Shown here piece by piece: positions 31,330 to 39,422 of a stretch of DNA of 40,875 nt (positions are counted from its first letter, which is position 1; the number at the start of each line of letters is the position of its first letter). Where the stretch lies: positions 1-40,875 of the forward strand of contig QZIP01000006.1 in NCBI GenBank assembly GCA_003599595.1, given 5' to 3'. Below the pieces are notes generated by a model that saw nothing but the letters and a program-made list of their open reading frames with translations, had not been told where the DNA came from and did no database searches. The stretch comes from Candidatus Parcubacteria bacterium (GTDB lineage: Bacteria > Patescibacteriota > Microgenomatia > Levybacterales > GWA1-39-11). The position numbers were made by a program, and so were the translations under genes.

Positions 31330-32297
31330 ATATAAACTAATTAGCTTATCAACCTCTCCCAGGTTGCCCACACAGGTTGCACACACGCATGTTGCGCATT
31401 TAAAAAGGTCTTTAAAAGCAAATGTTTTGCTTCCCCATTTTGCCTTTTTGAATGGAATGAATAACTTCTCTTGAACTTGATCAAAAATCTCTCTGGTTGT
31501 TAAAGGCTCGTGAGCACCTTTATACCAATTTCCACTTCCGACCGGATATTCAAACTCACCATAGTAGAAAGAATTTTGAGCATTAGATAAAGATTGTTTA
31601 GATGAACCTTTTTTCCTGATCTTGTGGTCATTCCGGCACTATCCATCCATCGCTTGAGTGTCCGTCCGCTATCTCCGTTCTTTGCAACTTTCTCAAACAT
31701 CTCAGTTATAAAAGGGGCACGTTCAGGATCCGGGATAATATCCTTTATTCCGTTCATTGCACGGTTGAAATAACCGATTGGCGGCATTCCGGGTCTCCAT
31801 CCCATGTTGCATTTTGCTCGAATACCCCTTTTTACATTTATTCCTTTTTGATGATTCTCAAGTTTTGCTTGAGAGCAGAGAATCATTAATAAAAACTTTT
31901 CATTTGGGTTATTTGAAAAACTTTGACTAAACGTTTTTATCTGTTGTAGTTTTCCTTGATCCATAAGATCCACAACTATCCCTAGATCTCCTGCATTATG
32001 ACTTAAACGGTCAGGAGCCCATGAGAGAATACCTGTAAACATTCCATTCCTAATATCTTCAAGAAGCTTTTTAAACACTGGTCGTTGTCCTGATTCTTTA
32101 GCAGAATGGCTCTCCCGGCGAATTTCTTTTATAAAGAACCCTTCTCGCTGTGCCAGTTCGCTCATTTCCTGAATTTGGGAGTCAATAGACATAGCTTGTC
32201 TTTCATCATCTTCACTAGATTTTCTTGCGTATAAGCAATATTCCACGCTTATTATTGGAGGCACTATTTGGTTTGCCGGGGCGGGTATTTTGGCCAT
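31312..32297 (-). pseudogene. Frameshifted large serine recombinase, 3' end captured by a repeat
   Basis: The N-terminal catalytic domain (YCLYARKSSEDDERQAMSID with the nucleophilic Ser, SWAPDRLSHNAGDLG) and the recombinase domain (GMPPIGYFN, SGRTLKRWM) are good. At LYLMLK a one-base deletion in a run of four As (31574-31577) breaks the frame. Restoring it gives FYYGEFEYPVGSGNWYKGAHEP and continues to the zinc ribbon start KTFAFKDLFKCATC. There the family sequence stops and the frame runs through the GGTTGCACAC repeat to TAA at 31312. The track version (31500-32309, TTG start) is the part before the shift. Confidence 0.78.
31340..31398. repeat. REP-like end of the second RAYT-type family (copy B)
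   Basis: TTAGCTTATCAACCTCTCCCAGG, CACAGGTTGCACAC and a GCATGTTGCGC tail match copy A at 30181 in the same orientation. It replaces the expected 3' end of the serine recombinase gene. Confidence 0.6.
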
Positions 32298-32311
32298 TTC
32301 AATGGTCAAGG

Positions 32312-32386
32312 TACCGGGAATCTCTCGAGAAGTCCAGCCTCAAACAGTTCCCAAGCTAATGTTATCTTTGTTATATTTAGCATATT
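32312..32386 (-). pseudogene. Possible remnant of a helix-turn-helix transposase N-terminus
   Basis: Upstream of the recombinase the minus strand carries AGGAG, an ATG and a frame reading NITKITLAWELFEAG before a stop. A neighbouring frame reads YAKYNKDNI. Joined by one shift they resemble the first helix of IS481/integrase-type transposases. The match is short and from memory. Confidence 0.25.
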
Positions 32387-32457
32387 CATATCTTACTCCT
32401 ACTGTCGGATTTCTACGGAGAATATTGCGATATGTTGAATTTGATTCTGAATAAAGA

Positions 32458-32463
32458 TATAAT
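32458..32463 (+). promoter_or_regulatory. -10 box for the RNHCP gene
   Basis: TATAAT is followed by seven nt (ttaattt) and the ATG at 32471, predicting a leaderless transcript that could also drive the sugar genes behind it. Confidence 0.5.
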
Positions 32464-32470
32464 TTAATTT

Positions 32471-33013
32471 ATGTCTGAGAAGTTTGCTGATGAAGTTGGA
32501 GAAGATGATACAGTTGGATTTTGGAAACAATCCAGAAAGGATAAAAGGAGAATTTTTGATATGAAAAGACAGAAAGAAAAACTAGGAGGAGGTTTTAAAT
32601 GTTCTCATTGCGCCACATTTGTGCCCATAAATCAAGAAATGGGTACTGCTCATAGAAATCATTGCAATCAATGCTTATGGTCAAAACATGTGGATGAAAA
32701 AACTTCTGGAGACAGACAATCTATCTGCCAAGCTGGAATGGAGCCAATAGGAATTACCTTAAAGCATGAAGGCTTAGATAAATACGGGCATGAAAAGCTA
32801 GGCGATGTTATGCTCGTACATAGATGTACAGGATGTGATAAATGCGTGATTAATAGAGTTGCTGCTGACGATCCATCAGATACTATAGTGTCTATTTTTG
32901 ATAAATCTCAAGTACTACCGCAGGACATAAAAGATAGGCTGCAAAAAGAAGGTATTGACTTAATAACAACTGATCAAAGACCAATGGTGCAAGAACGGCT
33001 TTATGGCAAGTAA
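32471..33013 (+). CDS. RNHCP domain zinc-ribbon protein
   Basis: The 180-residue protein has FKCSHC, the family-defining RNHCNQC (RNHCPxC type) and a further pair in HRCTGCDKC, giving several Cys pairs that should bind zinc. LGDVMLVHRC is also typical. RNHCP proteins have no established function. The stop overlaps the start of the nucleotide-sugar dehydrogenase by 11 nt, so the two are probably co-transcribed. Confidence 0.88.
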   Translation: MSEKFADEVGEDDTVGFWKQSRKDKRRIFDMKRQKEKLGGGFKCSHCATFVPINQEMGTAHRNHCNQCLWSKHVDEKTSGDRQSICQAGMEPIGITLKHEGLDKYGHEKLGDVMLVHRCTGCDKCVINRVAADDPSDTIVSIFDKSQVLPQDIKDRLQKEGIDLITTDQRPMVQERLYGK

Positions 33014-34325
33014 CATGCAAGCTCATAAAATAATACCTGCCCATAAGCTCCGAAGCAACAATATTGTCGTTGTAGGGTTAGGATATGTTGGATTACCACT
33101 TGCGCTTCTAGCTAAAAAAAATGGGTATAACGTTAGTGGAATTGTAAGAAGTAAATACAAAGCGGATTTGATCAATAAAAAAATTTGTCCCTTCGAAGAT
33201 AAAAGCATATCAAGAGAACTTAAACAACACTTTATTTCTGCAACTGTTGATTTCTCTATAATAAAAGACGCTGATATCGTAATAATTTGTGTGCCAACCC
33301 CGGTTGATGGTTATCATAAACCTGATTTAGAACCAATTATTACTACTAGTAAAAATATTGGAATAAATTTAAAAAAGGGTACCCTCATTATTTTAGAATC
33401 TACAGTAAACCCAGGTACTATACGTGAACAGGTCATTCCATTGCTTGAAAGAGAATCAAAATTAATTGCTGGAAAAGATTTCTACATTGCTCACTGTCCA
33501 GAGAGAATAAATCCAGGAGATACCACATGGAACGTTAAAAATATTTCTAGAATCGTCGGTGGCTTTGATGATAAAAGTCTTGAAAGAGCAGTTAGATTTT
33601 ACAAGTCTATTATATCTGCAAAAATTAAACCTATGCAATCAATCGAAGAAGCAGAGGCTGTAAAAATTGTGGAGAATTGTTTTAGAGATATAAATATTGC
33701 TTTTGTGAATGAATTAGCTATATCGTTTTCCTTATTGGGAATAGACGTAGTAAATGTTATAGAGGGTGCTTCGACTAAACCTTTTTCATTCTTACCTCAT
33801 TATCCAGGATGCGGCGTTGGAGGACACTGTATACCAGTAGATCCTTATTACATGATTGAATATGCTTCAGGAAAAGGCTTTAGCCACAGATTTTTGTCTT
33901 TAGCGAGACAAATAAATAACGATATGCCATTGTATACAGCTAATTTAGCTATAAATGAACTAGAAAATCAAGGGAAAAATCTTAAAAATTCCACTGTAAC
34001 TGTACTTGGTATTTCTTACAAGAAAAATATTGATGATTTTAGGGAAAGTACATCTTTTAAGATAATTGAGTCGTTAAAAAAGAGAGGGATTAATGTTAAG
34101 TCTTATGATCCTCATGTACTAGATAAGTCTACTGCTAAAAACCTTGATGAGGCATTGAATAACGCAGATGCTATCATACTTGCAACCGACCACGATGAAT
34201 TCTTGACATTAACTCCGGAATATTTATTGGAAAATAATATCAATATTTTAATTGATGGAAGAAATTGCTTTAATGGAGAACAATTTATTAAAGCAGGTAT
34301 CTATTACAAGGGAATAGGAAGATAA
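33003..34325 (+). CDS. Nucleotide-sugar 6-dehydrogenase (UDP-GlcNAc/ManNAc dehydrogenase-like)
   Basis: The enzyme oxidises C6 of a UDP-sugar to a uronic acid with two NAD+. The 440-residue protein has a Rossmann start VVGLGYVGLPLA, VPTPVDGYHKPDL, ESTVNPGT, and the catalytic Cys in PGCGVGGHCIPVDPYY. The C-terminal NAD-like domain has VLGISYKKNIDDFRES. The presence of HCPERINPGD favours the WecC/WbpA branch (HexNAc substrates) over plain UDP-glucose dehydrogenase. ATG 33015 is an alternative start that avoids most of the overlap with the RNHCP gene. Confidence 0.9.
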   Translation: MASNMQAHKIIPAHKLRSNNIVVVGLGYVGLPLALLAKKNGYNVSGIVRSKYKADLINKKICPFEDKSISRELKQHFISATVDFSIIKDADIVIICVPTPVDGYHKPDLEPIITTSKNIGINLKKGTLIILESTVNPGTIREQVIPLLERESKLIAGKDFYIAHCPERINPGDTTWNVKNISRIVGGFDDKSLERAVRFYKSIISAKIKPMQSIEEAEAVKIVENCFRDINIAFVNELAISFSLLGIDVVNVIEGASTKPFSFLPHYPGCGVGGHCIPVDPYYMIEYASGKGFSHRFLSLARQINNDMPLYTANLAINELENQGKNLKNSTVTVLGISYKKNIDDFRESTSFKIIESLKKRGINVKSYDPHVLDKSTAKNLDEALNNADAIILATDHDEFLTLTPEYLLENNINILIDGRNCFNGEQFIKAGIYYKGIGR

Positions 34326-34326
34326 T

Positions 34327-34401
34327 ATGCAAAACATAGCAGTTGCTTTAACTCATTTAATGACGGCATATTGGAATTATGAGCATGAAAAGATTATATG
34401 A
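34327..34401 (+). CDS. 24-residue upstream ORF coupled to the TIM-barrel gene
   Basis: An ATG preceded by AGGAAG opens a frame reading MQNIAVALTHLMTAYWNYEH and closes at a TGA that overlaps the next ATG. It starts just after the dehydrogenase stop. It could be a coupling or leader peptide, or a gene remnant. No known protein was recognised. Confidence 0.35.
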   Translation: MQNIAVALTHLMTAYWNYEHEKII

Positions 34402-35294
34402 TAAAACTTGCAGTTCCTTTCTTGCTATCCGAGCCTAAACAAATTCCCAATTCAATTAAGGGAAAAGATTTTTTTCTTGAAGGAATTGTTTTTGATGCAA
34501 ATTTATTTATAGAAGATACATACTGGGAAAAGATAGAGAATTCAATAATATTTTTATCTAAAAAGTTCCCGAATCAACTATATAGCTTGCATTTCCCTGT
34601 TAATAATGCAGACTATCTTACTTCCCCGAAGGTAAAAGAATATCTTTATAAATTCATAGATTTAGCTTTTAAACATAATATAAGCGTGATTGTATTGCAT
34701 AGTAATAGTATTGAATTATTGGAAACATTCAATATAAAATCTCTTGCCAAAAAAAGAGCGAGATACTTAGCCTTTTTTAAAAAATTAGACTTATATCTTT
34801 TAAATAAAAAGTTAAAAATATGTATAGAAAATATGCCGATAGTAGGTAACTCTGGAGAGGATGTAGATTGTATATTTGTTCTTCCTAAGGATTTTAAAAA
34901 ACTTAATTTTAATAATATCAAAATTACCTGGGATATTGGTCATTGGGCATACACATGGTCTGTTCTAAAATCATTGACAGCAATATCCCCTTATATAAAA
35001 ACAACAAAAGTACAATTTAATGAATTTTTAAAGTTAAGGAGAAATTTAGCGCATTTTCAATTTAGTTCATTTAGGACGATTGCATTGCCTGGCACCAATA
35101 GCGTATGCGTGGAAGGAGTTGTCCCTATGCAGGGAGATATTGATGAAAAGTTGCTCCAAAATGTCTTACATGTTATATATTCCTGGAAAGAGCAATATGT
35201 GATGTCTCTAGAGATACAGGACGAGGACTATGCTCATAGGGTTAATTTATTAAAGACTATCAACTGGATTGAAAATGTCATATTTCATTACTAA
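34398..35294 (+). CDS. TIM-barrel sugar isomerase/epimerase-like protein
   Basis: The 298-residue protein looks like an AP-endonuclease-2/xylose-isomerase-type TIM barrel. It has SLHFPVN, VLHSNS, CIENMP (metal-ligand Glu), KITWDIGHWAYTW (Asp/His) and VMSLEIQDED near the end. These positions match the metal site of the superfamily. In a nucleotide-sugar locus it may isomerise or epimerise a sugar intermediate. The specific reaction is unknown and similarity is moderate. It converges on the FemAB-like gene with an 11-nt gap. Confidence 0.65.
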   Translation: MIKLAVPFLLSEPKQIPNSIKGKDFFLEGIVFDANLFIEDTYWEKIENSIIFLSKKFPNQLYSLHFPVNNADYLTSPKVKEYLYKFIDLAFKHNISVIVLHSNSIELLETFNIKSLAKKRARYLAFFKKLDLYLLNKKLKICIENMPIVGNSGEDVDCIFVLPKDFKKLNFNNIKITWDIGHWAYTWSVLKSLTAISPYIKTTKVQFNEFLKLRRNLAHFQFSSFRTIALPGTNSVCVEGVVPMQGDIDEKLLQNVLHVIYSWKEQYVMSLEIQDEDYAHRVNLLKTINWIENVIFHY

Positions 35295-35305
35295 CTTAAT
35301 GACCA

Positions 35306-36175
35306 TTATTCTATTATTATAAGAGGCATAAGCTTAGCTCCCCATTTTAATTTTGGTTGTTCTATAGTTGAAGAATGAGAAGACGCCATGTCTAAAAATG
35401 CAAATTTATTATCAATGCAAAAATTTAATGCTTCAAAAATAATAGCGTAGTTAGCAGACAGATTTCGGCCTATTTCATTCGAAGAATTCCACCAATAATA
35501 CATTGCATCTTTGTAATAAAAGAAAACGCTGCCAGCGACCAACATAGAATTATCAAAAGCTCCCAAAAAAAGAGTATATTTCATGTCTATTAAATCACTA
35601 AAAAAATCTTTTGGAGTAAGATAACTACTATTAACCCTATTCATTGTTTCTTTATAAAAAGAATAAAAAATATCCAGATCAACTTTCTTTATCTTTCTTA
35701 CTAAAATTCCATGCTTAAAAGCGTACCTCGCTGCAGTTCTTGTTTTTTTATGCATATTTCTTTCCTGGTCTATCATGGTTTTTCTTATCGGAACTATGGC
35801 AGAATATCTAGTCGCTTGAGGAACAAGATTTGGGTACAAAAAAATATTTTGTGGGAAAATAGTTATTCTTTCGATTCGGATCATATATTTTTTTTCTACT
35901 TCTTTTTTTATCTTAAGATTTAAATCAAATGGAAATAATTTGTCTGAAAAAACACCTCCATATCCAATAAAAGAAGAGTATCCTATATAAGCTTTGTTTT
36001 CCTGAAGTGAAAAATAATAATTTGTTTCCTTTATTTTTATTTCTAAATACCTATTTTTGAGTTTAAAATGTTTAGCAGAAAGATTTAGAAACAATGGTAA
36101 TTGAAAGTAATTATTGTATTTTGATTTTCCTAAAATTTTCCCCCATTCTGATTCCGAAATTTCCTTTATTTCCAT
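35306..36175 (-). CDS. FemAB/GNAT-fold acyl- or aminoacyltransferase-like protein
   Basis: The 289-residue protein fits the FemX/BioF2-like group. It has an N-terminal YFQLPLFLN segment, the RTAARYAFKHGI block, a central FLGAFDNSMLVAGSVFFYYKDAMYYWWNSS strand set, and the ending FLDMASSH...PKLKWGAKLMP. Family members add amino acids or acyl groups to peptidoglycan lipid intermediates or surface sugars. The track starts at a TTG inside the upstream gene; ATG 36175 is preferred, 4 nt after the upstream stop. It is the last gene of the minus-strand operon. Confidence 0.72.
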   Translation of the reverse strand: MEIKEISESEWGKILGKSKYNNYFQLPLFLNLSAKHFKLKNRYLEIKIKETNYYFSLQENKAYIGYSSFIGYGGVFSDKLFPFDLNLKIKKEVEKKYMIRIERITIFPQNIFLYPNLVPQATRYSAIVPIRKTMIDQERNMHKKTRTAARYAFKHGILVRKIKKVDLDIFYSFYKETMNRVNSSYLTPKDFFSDLIDMKYTLFLGAFDNSMLVAGSVFFYYKDAMYYWWNSSNEIGRNLSANYAIIFEALNFCIDNKFAFLDMASSHSSTIEQPKLKWGAKLMPLIIIE

Positions 36176-36179
36176 ATGC

Positions 36180-37370
36180 TTAATAGGTATTAACAAGACT
36201 TATTATCTTTTCGATCACATGCGTATTAATAGGATACCTAAATGGTATCGAAAGCGTTTTCCGCCACAATATTTCCACCATTTTTTTGTCAATAATTTTA
36301 TACTTCTTATAGGCATTAAAATAGTACAAAGGGAGATAATTCCAAGTTGTAGGAATATTATTCATATCTAGATATGAAGCCAATTTGTATCGATGATCAT
36401 CTTTAACAATTATTGTTGCGTATAAAGGTAACGACACATGCTCATGCTCGCTATATAAAAGATTGTATTTTAAGCGAGAACGTAATAATTCAAAATTCTC
36501 TTGCGTGGTATCATAATATTTTTTATATGTTTTTAATTTGCTTAACAGGCTAAAGAGTTGAGAGTCACTCATTCGATAGATAGGCACCGAATTAGGCTTC
36601 GTAATGTCAGTTGCCATTTTCTTTATATTTAATTTTATTAACAAAGGAAAATATTTACGAGCCAAAAATTTGAAGTAATAACGACCTCTCTGTAGGAAAA
36701 AACGTAATGCCATTCCGTCTACTTTGTTGGGGTAAAGCTTCTCAGCATATTTAATCAGACTATTATTATTTACCATTAAGCACCCTCCTCCTAGAGCAAA
36801 GAGATGCTTTCCTGGGCTAAAACTGTAAATCGAAATATCTCCAAATTTATTTAAATTTTTCTTTGAATCTAGATTCTCAAAGGTTTGGGCTAAATCGTTA
36901 ATAAAATAGAGATTGTTATTTTTACAAAATTCATTCAAGAGTTCTAAATTATCAACTAAACCATAAACATTTGTTGCAACAATTGCTTTTGTTCTGTTTG
37001 ATAAGGCTTTTCTTGCGCTTTTTATATTGATTCCTCCATAAGAATTTATATCTATAAGTACAGGAACTGCACCCGCAGCTATAATAGAATCAATAACGGC
37101 TGGGCAATTAAATGAAGTTATTAACACTTCTGAATTTGGAGCTAGATGCAGGGATTTAATAGCTAGCGTTAATGCGGCGCTTCCAGAGCTTGTGAAAAAA
37201 ATTTTTCGATGGTTCAATATGCTCTCCAAGCTTGTAATTATTTTATTCCTTTGTTTTTTTATAGGAACTAAGGCAAACAAATCAATAATCCAATCATTCC
37301 AAGGATATATTAATGAAATTTTAGAATGGGAAACGGGTGAATAATAAAAGCTTTTAGAATTCACTTTCAT
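36180..37370 (-). CDS. DegT/DnrJ/EryC1/StrS-family aminotransferase (second)
   Basis: This PLP enzyme transfers an amino group to a keto-sugar. The 396-residue protein has the substrate-binding FFTSSGSAALTLAI, an Asp/Gln pair in NDLAQTFE and the PLP lysine in SFSPGKHLFALGGG. It is more divergent than the DegT protein at 38278. Its ATG overlaps the stop of the epimerase gene (ATGA). Two DegT enzymes in one operon suggest either a diamino sugar or separate substrates. Confidence 0.82.
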   Translation of the reverse strand: MKVNSKSFYYSPVSHSKISLIYPWNDWIIDLFALVPIKKQRNKIITSLESILNHRKIFFTSSGSAALTLAIKSLHLAPNSEVLITSFNCPAVIDSIIAAGAVPVLIDINSYGGINIKSARKALSNRTKAIVATNVYGLVDNLELLNEFCKNNNLYFINDLAQTFENLDSKKNLNKFGDISIYSFSPGKHLFALGGGCLMVNNNSLIKYAEKLYPNKVDGMALRFFLQRGRYYFKFLARKYFPLLIKLNIKKMATDITKPNSVPIYRMSDSQLFSLLSKLKTYKKYYDTTQENFELLRSRLKYNLLYSEHEHVSLPLYATIIVKDDHRYKLASYLDMNNIPTTWNYLPLYYFNAYKKYKIIDKKMVEILWRKTLSIPFRYPINTHVIEKIISLVNTY

Positions 37371-38281
37371 AAAATAGCCTTTATTCCTTCTTCCAAAGAC
37401 GTTTTTGCCTCAAAACCAAGTAACATCTTTGCTTTATCAACAGAGGGAACACGTCTTTTAATTTCCAGATCAGATTCTCTAATACCATTTCTGCCGTATT
37501 GTTTATACTCTAATTTAGATTTTGATGTCGGAATGCACTTTAAGATTAATTGGGCTAAGTCATTCATTGTTGACTCATATCTTCGCCCTATGTTAATAAT
37601 TTCATACGTACTTTTGTCATACTCAAAAAGCTTGACAATTCCTTCAGTTGCATCTTTCACGTAAGTAAAACATCTAATTTGATTGCCATCTCCTAGTAGC
37701 GGAAGATTATCGCCCTGTAGCGCAAGATCAACAAAGATAGGAACGACAAAATGTTTTCTTTGGTGTGGTCCGTATACATTAAACAGCCTTACAATTCCTA
37801 CTCTCATATTGCTTTCTTTACTCACTTTCTCTAAATACTTCTCGATAAGCACTTTTGTTTTTCCGTATGTAGATATTGGTTCCAGATGACCATTTTCTTT
37901 GTACGGAACATCGGGAGAATTACCATATACTTCAGATGAAGAGGTAAACATAAACTTTTTAATATTTGCTTTTACACATAGGTCAATAAAATTCTTCGTG
38001 GCCGAATAATTTATTTTAATTACTTTTTCGGGATTTAAACGACATTTATCAACCCCAACTACGGCAGCGAGATGAAAAACCGCATCAACATCTTCCAATA
38101 GCGGTTTCATTACTAATTCATTGCTGAAATCTGCTTCGACAAATTTTACATTTCTTACATTAGGTTCATATCTGTCAACAATGGTAACATTGTAACCTTC
38201 TTTTATTAAATCGGGAACAAGATGTGTTGCAAGGAAACCAGCTCCTCCAGTCAATAAAATATTTTTGTGCTTTTTCTTCAT
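37367..38281 (-). CDS. NAD-dependent sugar epimerase/dehydratase (extended SDR)
   Basis: The 304-residue protein has the Rossmann motif LLTGGAGFLATHLV, the HLAAVVGV strand, Ser in FTSSSEVYGNS and the YxxxK pair in STYGKTK. RLFNVYGPHQ follows, all typical of UDP-glucose 4-epimerase-like SDRs. It could epimerise, dehydrate or decarboxylate a nucleotide sugar; a uronic acid from the dehydrogenase at 33003 is a candidate substrate. Both ends overlap neighbours by 4 nt. Confidence 0.9.
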   Translation of the reverse strand: MKKKHKNILLTGGAGFLATHLVPDLIKEGYNVTIVDRYEPNVRNVKFVEADFSNELVMKPLLEDVDAVFHLAAVVGVDKCRLNPEKVIKINYSATKNFIDLCVKANIKKFMFTSSSEVYGNSPDVPYKENGHLEPISTYGKTKVLIEKYLEKVSKESNMRVGIVRLFNVYGPHQRKHFVVPIFVDLALQGDNLPLLGDGNQIRCFTYVKDATEGIVKLFEYDKSTYEIINIGRRYESTMNDLAQLILKCIPTSKSKLEYKQYGRNGIRESDLEIKRRVPSVDKAKMLLGFEAKTSLEEGIKAIL

Positions 38282-39420
38282 ATAGTTAGTTTGTTAATTA
38301 TTCGACAAACTTTTTTTATTTGAGGTTCAGTTAAATCTTCAAAAAATGGGAGGGAGATTATTGAATCAAAAACTTTTTCAGTAATAGGCAAATGAATAGT
38401 ATTGTCCAATATCGTGCGATAATAAGATTGTAAGTGATTCGGAATAAAGTGGACACTTGTTCCTATTTCATTTTCTTTCAATAATTCAATGAGTGTATCT
38501 CTATTAACTTTAGACTTTTCTGTCAACCTGATGGTAAACAAGTGCCACGCATGCTGACTATCGGGATAAGGAGGGTCTATCGGCAATATAATACTAGAAT
38601 TATTTTTAAGATACTTTTTATATAATGAAGAAAGATGTTGGCGTTTTCTTACAGATTCTCTCACGTGCTTTAGCTGCTCAATACCTATAACTGCTTGGAT
38701 ATCTGTCATGTTATATTTATATCCAGGTGCAATAACATCATATTTCCAGCTTCCTTCTTTGCTATATCTTTTCCAGGCATTTTTTGAAATTCCATGAAGA
38801 CTCATAATCTTACTAAAAGTAGCTATCTCTTCATCGTTTGTGGTTATTATACCGCCTTCAATAGTAGTTAAGTTTTTTGTTGCATAAAAACTAAAACAGA
38901 CAGTGTTATCGCTCTCACCGATATATTTGCCTTTATAGCTAGTCATAAAAGCATGCGCCGCATCCTCAATAATGATTAGTTTATGCTTATTGGCTATGTT
39001 GTTAATTTTATCCATATCAGCAGGCATGCCCGCAAAATGTACAACTACTATGCCTTTCGTTTTCTTTGTTATTCGTTTTTCAATATCTACAGGATCTATA
39101 CACAGCGTATTTTCGTCTATGTCACAAAAAACTGGCTTAGCGCCAGCATGTACGATAGCATTTACTGTTGAAACAAATGTATAGCTAGGTACAATAATTT
39201 CATCTCCAGGACTAAATTTATGAGCGAGATATGCTAGGTGTAACGCTGCCGTGCAGGAAGATACGGCGATTGCATGTTGAGATTTAATAACTTCTGTAAA
39301 CTTATTTTCGAAAATTTTTACATTTGGACCAGTAGTTAACCATCCTGAATCAAATACTTTTTTCACAGCAGGATACGTAGAATTTGGAAGATGGGGTTTA
39401 TGAAAAGGGATATACGTCAT
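38278..39420 (-). CDS. DegT/DnrJ/EryC1/StrS-family aminotransferase (first)
   Basis: The 380-residue PLP aminotransferase has the classic SGWLTTGP start region, SSCTAALHLAYLA, EDAAHAF and the catalytic Lys in SFYATKNLTTIEGG. It also has KYNMTDIQAVIGIEQL and AWHLFTIRL. It resembles ArnB/PseC/WecE-type enzymes that aminate 4-keto sugars. It starts 2 nt after the M20 gene, and its TGA overlaps the epimerase ATG. Confidence 0.93.
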   Translation of the reverse strand: MTYIPFHKPHLPNSTYPAVKKVFDSGWLTTGPNVKIFENKFTEVIKSQHAIAVSSCTAALHLAYLAHKFSPGDEIIVPSYTFVSTVNAIVHAGAKPVFCDIDENTLCIDPVDIEKRITKKTKGIVVVHFAGMPADMDKINNIANKHKLIIIEDAAHAFMTSYKGKYIGESDNTVCFSFYATKNLTTIEGGIITTNDEEIATFSKIMSLHGISKNAWKRYSKEGSWKYDVIAPGYKYNMTDIQAVIGIEQLKHVRESVRKRQHLSSLYKKYLKNNSSIILPIDPPYPDSQHAWHLFTIRLTEKSKVNRDTLIELLKENEIGTSVHFIPNHLQSYYRTILDNTIHLPITEKVFDSIISLPFFEDLTEPQIKKVCRIINKLTI

Positions 39421-39422
39421 AT

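Noticed and set aside
31569-31581. Programmed -1 frameshift in the serine recombinase
   Set aside because: The A-run is short, no stimulatory structure was seen, and the restored frame is itself truncated by a repeat, so simple decay or a sequencing error is more likely.
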